From NCBI GenBank assembly GCA_050331395.1, contig JBHJGX010000037.1:1-64000 (forward strand): a DNA stretch of 64,000 nucleotides, read 5' to 3'. Source of the DNA: Thermohalobaculum sp050331395. Lineage in GTDB: Bacteria > Pseudomonadota > Alphaproteobacteria > Rhodobacterales > Rhodobacteraceae. The translations under genes were made by a program, and so were the position numbers. Position 1 is the first letter of the stretch; each line of letters begins with the position of its first letter. Shown here piece by piece: positions 61,553-64,000 of this stretch. The notes under the pieces were generated by a model. That model was not told the origin of the DNA. It saw nothing but the letters and a program-made list of their open reading frames with translations, and did not search any database.

Positions 61553-61776
61553 GATGCGGGCCCTCCCATGGGCGAGAACGTAACGGGAACATCTATCCCC
61601 GTCAATGGACCGCGCCCGATAGCTCCCCAGAGATAGTCCCTCGCGCGCCAAATGACCACGAGATGATGCGTGCGACCAAGCCGACGGTCCGCTTGCACAT
61701 GGGCCGCCCGACTGTCCCGAGACTGGACGACGAATCACCTTTTGCGTACTGTGAGCGCCGAGGCAGGAGAAAACAT

Positions 61777-64000
61777 ATGACCCGGTCATGGCGGGCAATC
61801 GGGCGCTCGGTGAGCGCGGGCGGGCTCATCTGCGCGCTCGTCGTGCTTCCGCTTCCGCCTGCTGCCAAGCCACCGGTGACCGCACCGGACCCGGCCGAAC
61901 GTCCCGCGCCGCCCTCGCGCAACCTGATGGGCGTCACCGGCCTCATCGACACGCCGTCGGCGCTGATGCAACCGGATGCGGAGCTCGGCCTCACCTCCAG
62001 CTTTTTCGGAGGGATCAGCCGCAACACACTGGCATTCCAGGCCTTACCTGGGCTCGAGCTTGCCGTCCGCTATGCGATTGTGGACGATTTCTTCGCGCCC
62101 GGTACCGAGGACGACGCCACGCTCCAAGACCAGAGCCTCGACGTCAAGCTCCGCCTCGTCGAGGAAGGCCGCCTTTATCCCGGCGTGGCGGTCGGGGTGC
62201 AGGACGCGCTCCGCACCGGGATTTCCGCGGGCGAATACATCGTCGCGACCAAGCGCTTTCTGGGCGGCGATCTCGAAGTCTCGGGCGGCGTCGGCTGGGG
62301 TCGCTTTGCGAGCCTCAACGGCGTGAACAATCCCTTCGGCAATATCGGCGACGATTTCCGCACCCGTGCCGACCGACCCGACGGCGGCCAGGGCTCGGTG
62401 AATATCGGCGATTATTTCCAAGGCGCCGATATGGGCTTTTTCGGCGGCATCGCCTGGCGCACGCCGCTCGACGGCTTGACGGTCAAGGCCGAGTATTCGA
62501 ACGACGACTACGCCCGCGAGCGGCAATTCTCCGATCTCGAACAGGCCCTGCCGCTCAATTTCGGCGTCGAATACCGCCCGACCGATTGGGCCGAGATCGG
62601 TGCCTATGCCATGTACGGCCGCGAATTCGGGCTTCGCCTGACGCTGACGGGGAACCCGTTCCGCGGCGTCGATGACCCGACGGAAGCTCCCTTGCCCGTG
62701 ACCCCGCGCGCCGCCTTGCCCAACCCGGAGGCCGACGCCCGCCTCGGCGCGGTCGAGACGCTTCTGACCGAGAGCGCCCCGCCGGTCGGCTTCGCCGAAA
62801 CCGGGCTTGCGGATCTGCGCATCGAGAAACGCGGCGGCGTCCGCTGGGGCGTGGCGACCCTGCCGGGTTCGGCGGATTTCGCTTGCCCTGCCGATGCGGC
62901 ACTCGCCATCGACGCCGAATACGGCGTGGTCGATGCGGTCACCTTCCACCACGGCGACGGACGCACGCTCTGCACCGTCGCGTTGCGGCCAGAGGGAGAG
63001 CTGGCGATCCGCGAAATGGCCCGCGAGACGGTGCGCCACCCAACCGACTGGCAGGGCGACGCGGCCCTTATGGCCGCGATCACCGCCGCCCTCCGCGGTG
63101 AACTCGATGGCGAAGGCATTCGTCTTCTCGGCCTCGACCTCGCGCCGACGCGCGCGACCGCGCTCATCGAGAACCGCCGCTATCTCGCCCTGCCACGGGC
63201 GATCGGCCGTACGAGCCGAAGCCTCGCCCGCCACCTGCCCGCCTCGGTGGAGCGACTGATCGTCGTGCCGGTGGAAGAGGGCCTGCCGGTCGTGTCCGTC
63301 GCGCTCGAGCGGACGCTGATCGAAGACCGGGCAACCGACCCGGACCGCGTGCGGGCGGCCTGGCTCGGCTCCGAGGTCACCGACGCGCCGCCCCTCTCGG
63401 ATTTCGACCTCGACGCGTCGCGCAGCGACTATCCGCGGCTTTCCTGGTCGCTCGACCCGAGCCTGCCGATCGCAGCCTTCGATCCGGGCGAACCAATCCG
63501 GGCGGATCTGGCCCTCGCCCTTGGCGGCACGATCACGCTCGCGCCCGGGCTCTCGGCGACTGCAAGGGTCGAGAAACGCCTCGTCGGCACCCTCGACGAG
63601 TTGGACCGGGAAACCGACGGCAGCCTCGCACGGGTGCGCTCCGACCTGCCCGCCTATCTCGACGACGGCGACCCGGGCATCGTCCAGCTGACCGGGGATT
63701 ATCTGAGCACGCTCGCGCCGGCGGTCTATGGCAGGCTCTCGGCCGGGCTGCTCGAGCGGATGTTCGCGGGCGTCTCGGGCGAGGTCCTCTGGAAACCCAC
63801 GGCGCAGTCCTGGGGCCTCGGGGCCGAGTTGAACCTGGTTCGGCAACGGAGCTTCGAGACCCGCTTCGGCTTCCGCGATTTCAACCAAATTACCGGCCAT
63901 GTCTCGGCCTATTGGGACACGCCGCTCGAAGGGGTCACCGCGCAGCTGGACGCCGGGCGCTATCTGGCGGGGGACTACGGCGCGACGGTCACGGTGCGCA
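61777..64000 (+). CDS. YjbH/GfcD-like outer membrane exopolysaccharide protein, 3' truncated by the window edge
   Basis: At least 741 residues; ATG with AGGAGA seven bases upstream; the frame stays open to the window end. A signal peptide (GGLICALVVLPLPPAA) precedes NLMGVTGLIDTPSALMQPDAE, typical of YjbH proteins, then alternating beta strands of a barrel (ELAVRYAIVDDFF, LDVKLRLVEEGRLYPGVAVG, DLEVSGGVGWGRF). The YjbH family is tied to capsule and exopolysaccharide export. Divergent from nrdJ; the 224-bp gap shows no other gene. Confidence 0.88.
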   Translation, partial: MTRSWRAIGRSVSAGGLICALVVLPLPPAAKPPVTAPDPAERPAPPSRNLMGVTGLIDTPSALMQPDAELGLTSSFFGGISRNTLAFQALPGLELAVRYAIVDDFFAPGTEDDATLQDQSLDVKLRLVEEGRLYPGVAVGVQDALRTGISAGEYIVATKRFLGGDLEVSGGVGWGRFASLNGVNNPFGNIGDDFRTRADRPDGGQGSVNIGDYFQGADMGFFGGIAWRTPLDGLTVKAEYSNDDYARERQFSDLEQALPLNFGVEYRPTDWAEIGAYAMYGREFGLRLTLTGNPFRGVDDPTEAPLPVTPRAALPNPEADARLGAVETLLTESAPPVGFAETGLADLRIEKRGGVRWGVATLPGSADFACPADAALAIDAEYGVVDAVTFHHGDGRTLCTVALRPEGELAIREMARETVRHPTDWQGDAALMAAITAALRGELDGEGIRLLGLDLAPTRATALIENRRYLALPRAIGRTSRSLARHLPASVERLIVVPVEEGLPVVSVALERTLIEDRATDPDRVRAAWLGSEVTDAPPLSDFDLDASRSDYPRLSWSLDPSLPIAAFDPGEPIRADLALALGGTITLAPGLSATARVEKRLVGTLDELDRETDGSLARVRSDLPAYLDDGDPGIVQLTGDYLSTLAPAVYGRLSAGLLERMFAGVSGEVLWKPTAQSWGLGAELNLVRQRSFETRFGFRDFNQITGHVSAYWDTPLEGVTAQLDAGRYLAGDYGATVTVR

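Noticed and set aside
61553..61776. NrdR box upstream of nrdJ
   Set aside because: No palindromic NrdR-type 16-mer pair is visible; only weak partial matches.

Overview
The window is 64 kb of very GC-rich DNA from an alphaproteobacterium, most likely a member of the Rhodobacterales. The evidence is the gene content (cobalamin genes of the cobH/cobI/cobJ/cobM/cobN type, CbiX cobaltochelatase, HupE, BluB, DUF992 and DUF1636 proteins, an XrtD-type exosortase, a class II ribonucleotide reductase), the dense start/stop overlaps (ATGA, GTGA) and the long antisense shadow frames typical of about 70% GC. I see no rRNA, tRNA or CRISPR array. The left end cuts into an ABC ATPase gene and the right end cuts into a YjbH-like gene. 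A predicted glucosylglycerol cluster, a type I secretion operon and class II RNR would fit a halotolerant or marine lifestyle, but that is inference.

Layout. 1-7164: a five-gene peptide-type ABC importer followed by a gamma-glutamyltransferase-family gene. 7211-12183: a kinase-like phosphotransferase on the minus strand, then a plus-strand set of SGNH hydrolase, hexapeptide acyltransferase, acyl carrier protein, AMP-forming ligase and ketoacyl reductase-like SDR that looks like a small ACP-dependent acylation cassette. 12201-18387 (minus): RTX protein, type I secretion ABC transporter with an unusual C-terminal extension, and HlyD-type adaptor. 18559-29691: the predicted glucosylglycerol island. 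It has a divergent centre at about 24.1-24.6 kb, with galU, glgB and a GH13 hydrolase leftward, and gpsA, a HAD phosphatase (ggpP), glucosylglycerol-phosphate synthase (ggpS) and a sodium:solute symporter rightward. The central gap carries what looks like the remnant of a tyrosine recombinase. 29739-33781: a DUF992 protein, a polytopic membrane protein and an acyltransferase-3/SGNH protein.

34089-57405 is a large cobalamin region. First operon: 53-residue His-containing membrane peptide, cbiX, a DUF429-like/cobH fusion, cobL, cobI, a cbiG-cobJ fusion and cobM. Then cobB and cobA lie on the minus strand, and cbiD and cobK on the plus strand. A clear cobalamin riboswitch at about 46.0-46.2 kb precedes the second operon: hupE, bluB, cobW, cobN, three non-cob genes (phosphatase-like, GNAT, GFA), cobO, a Tat-exported metallophosphoesterase and cobQ. 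A DUF1636 metal-binding gene lies opposite at the end. Markers of early cobalt insertion (CbiX, CbiG, CbiD) and late insertion (CobN, CobW) coexist, so the pathway is mixed. cobG, cobF, cobS and cobT are not in the window.

57594-64000: a fused exosortase D-EpsI protein, an adenosylcobalamin-dependent ribonucleotide reductase (a consumer of the B12 made next door), and the beginning of a YjbH/GfcD-like outer membrane exopolysaccharide protein.
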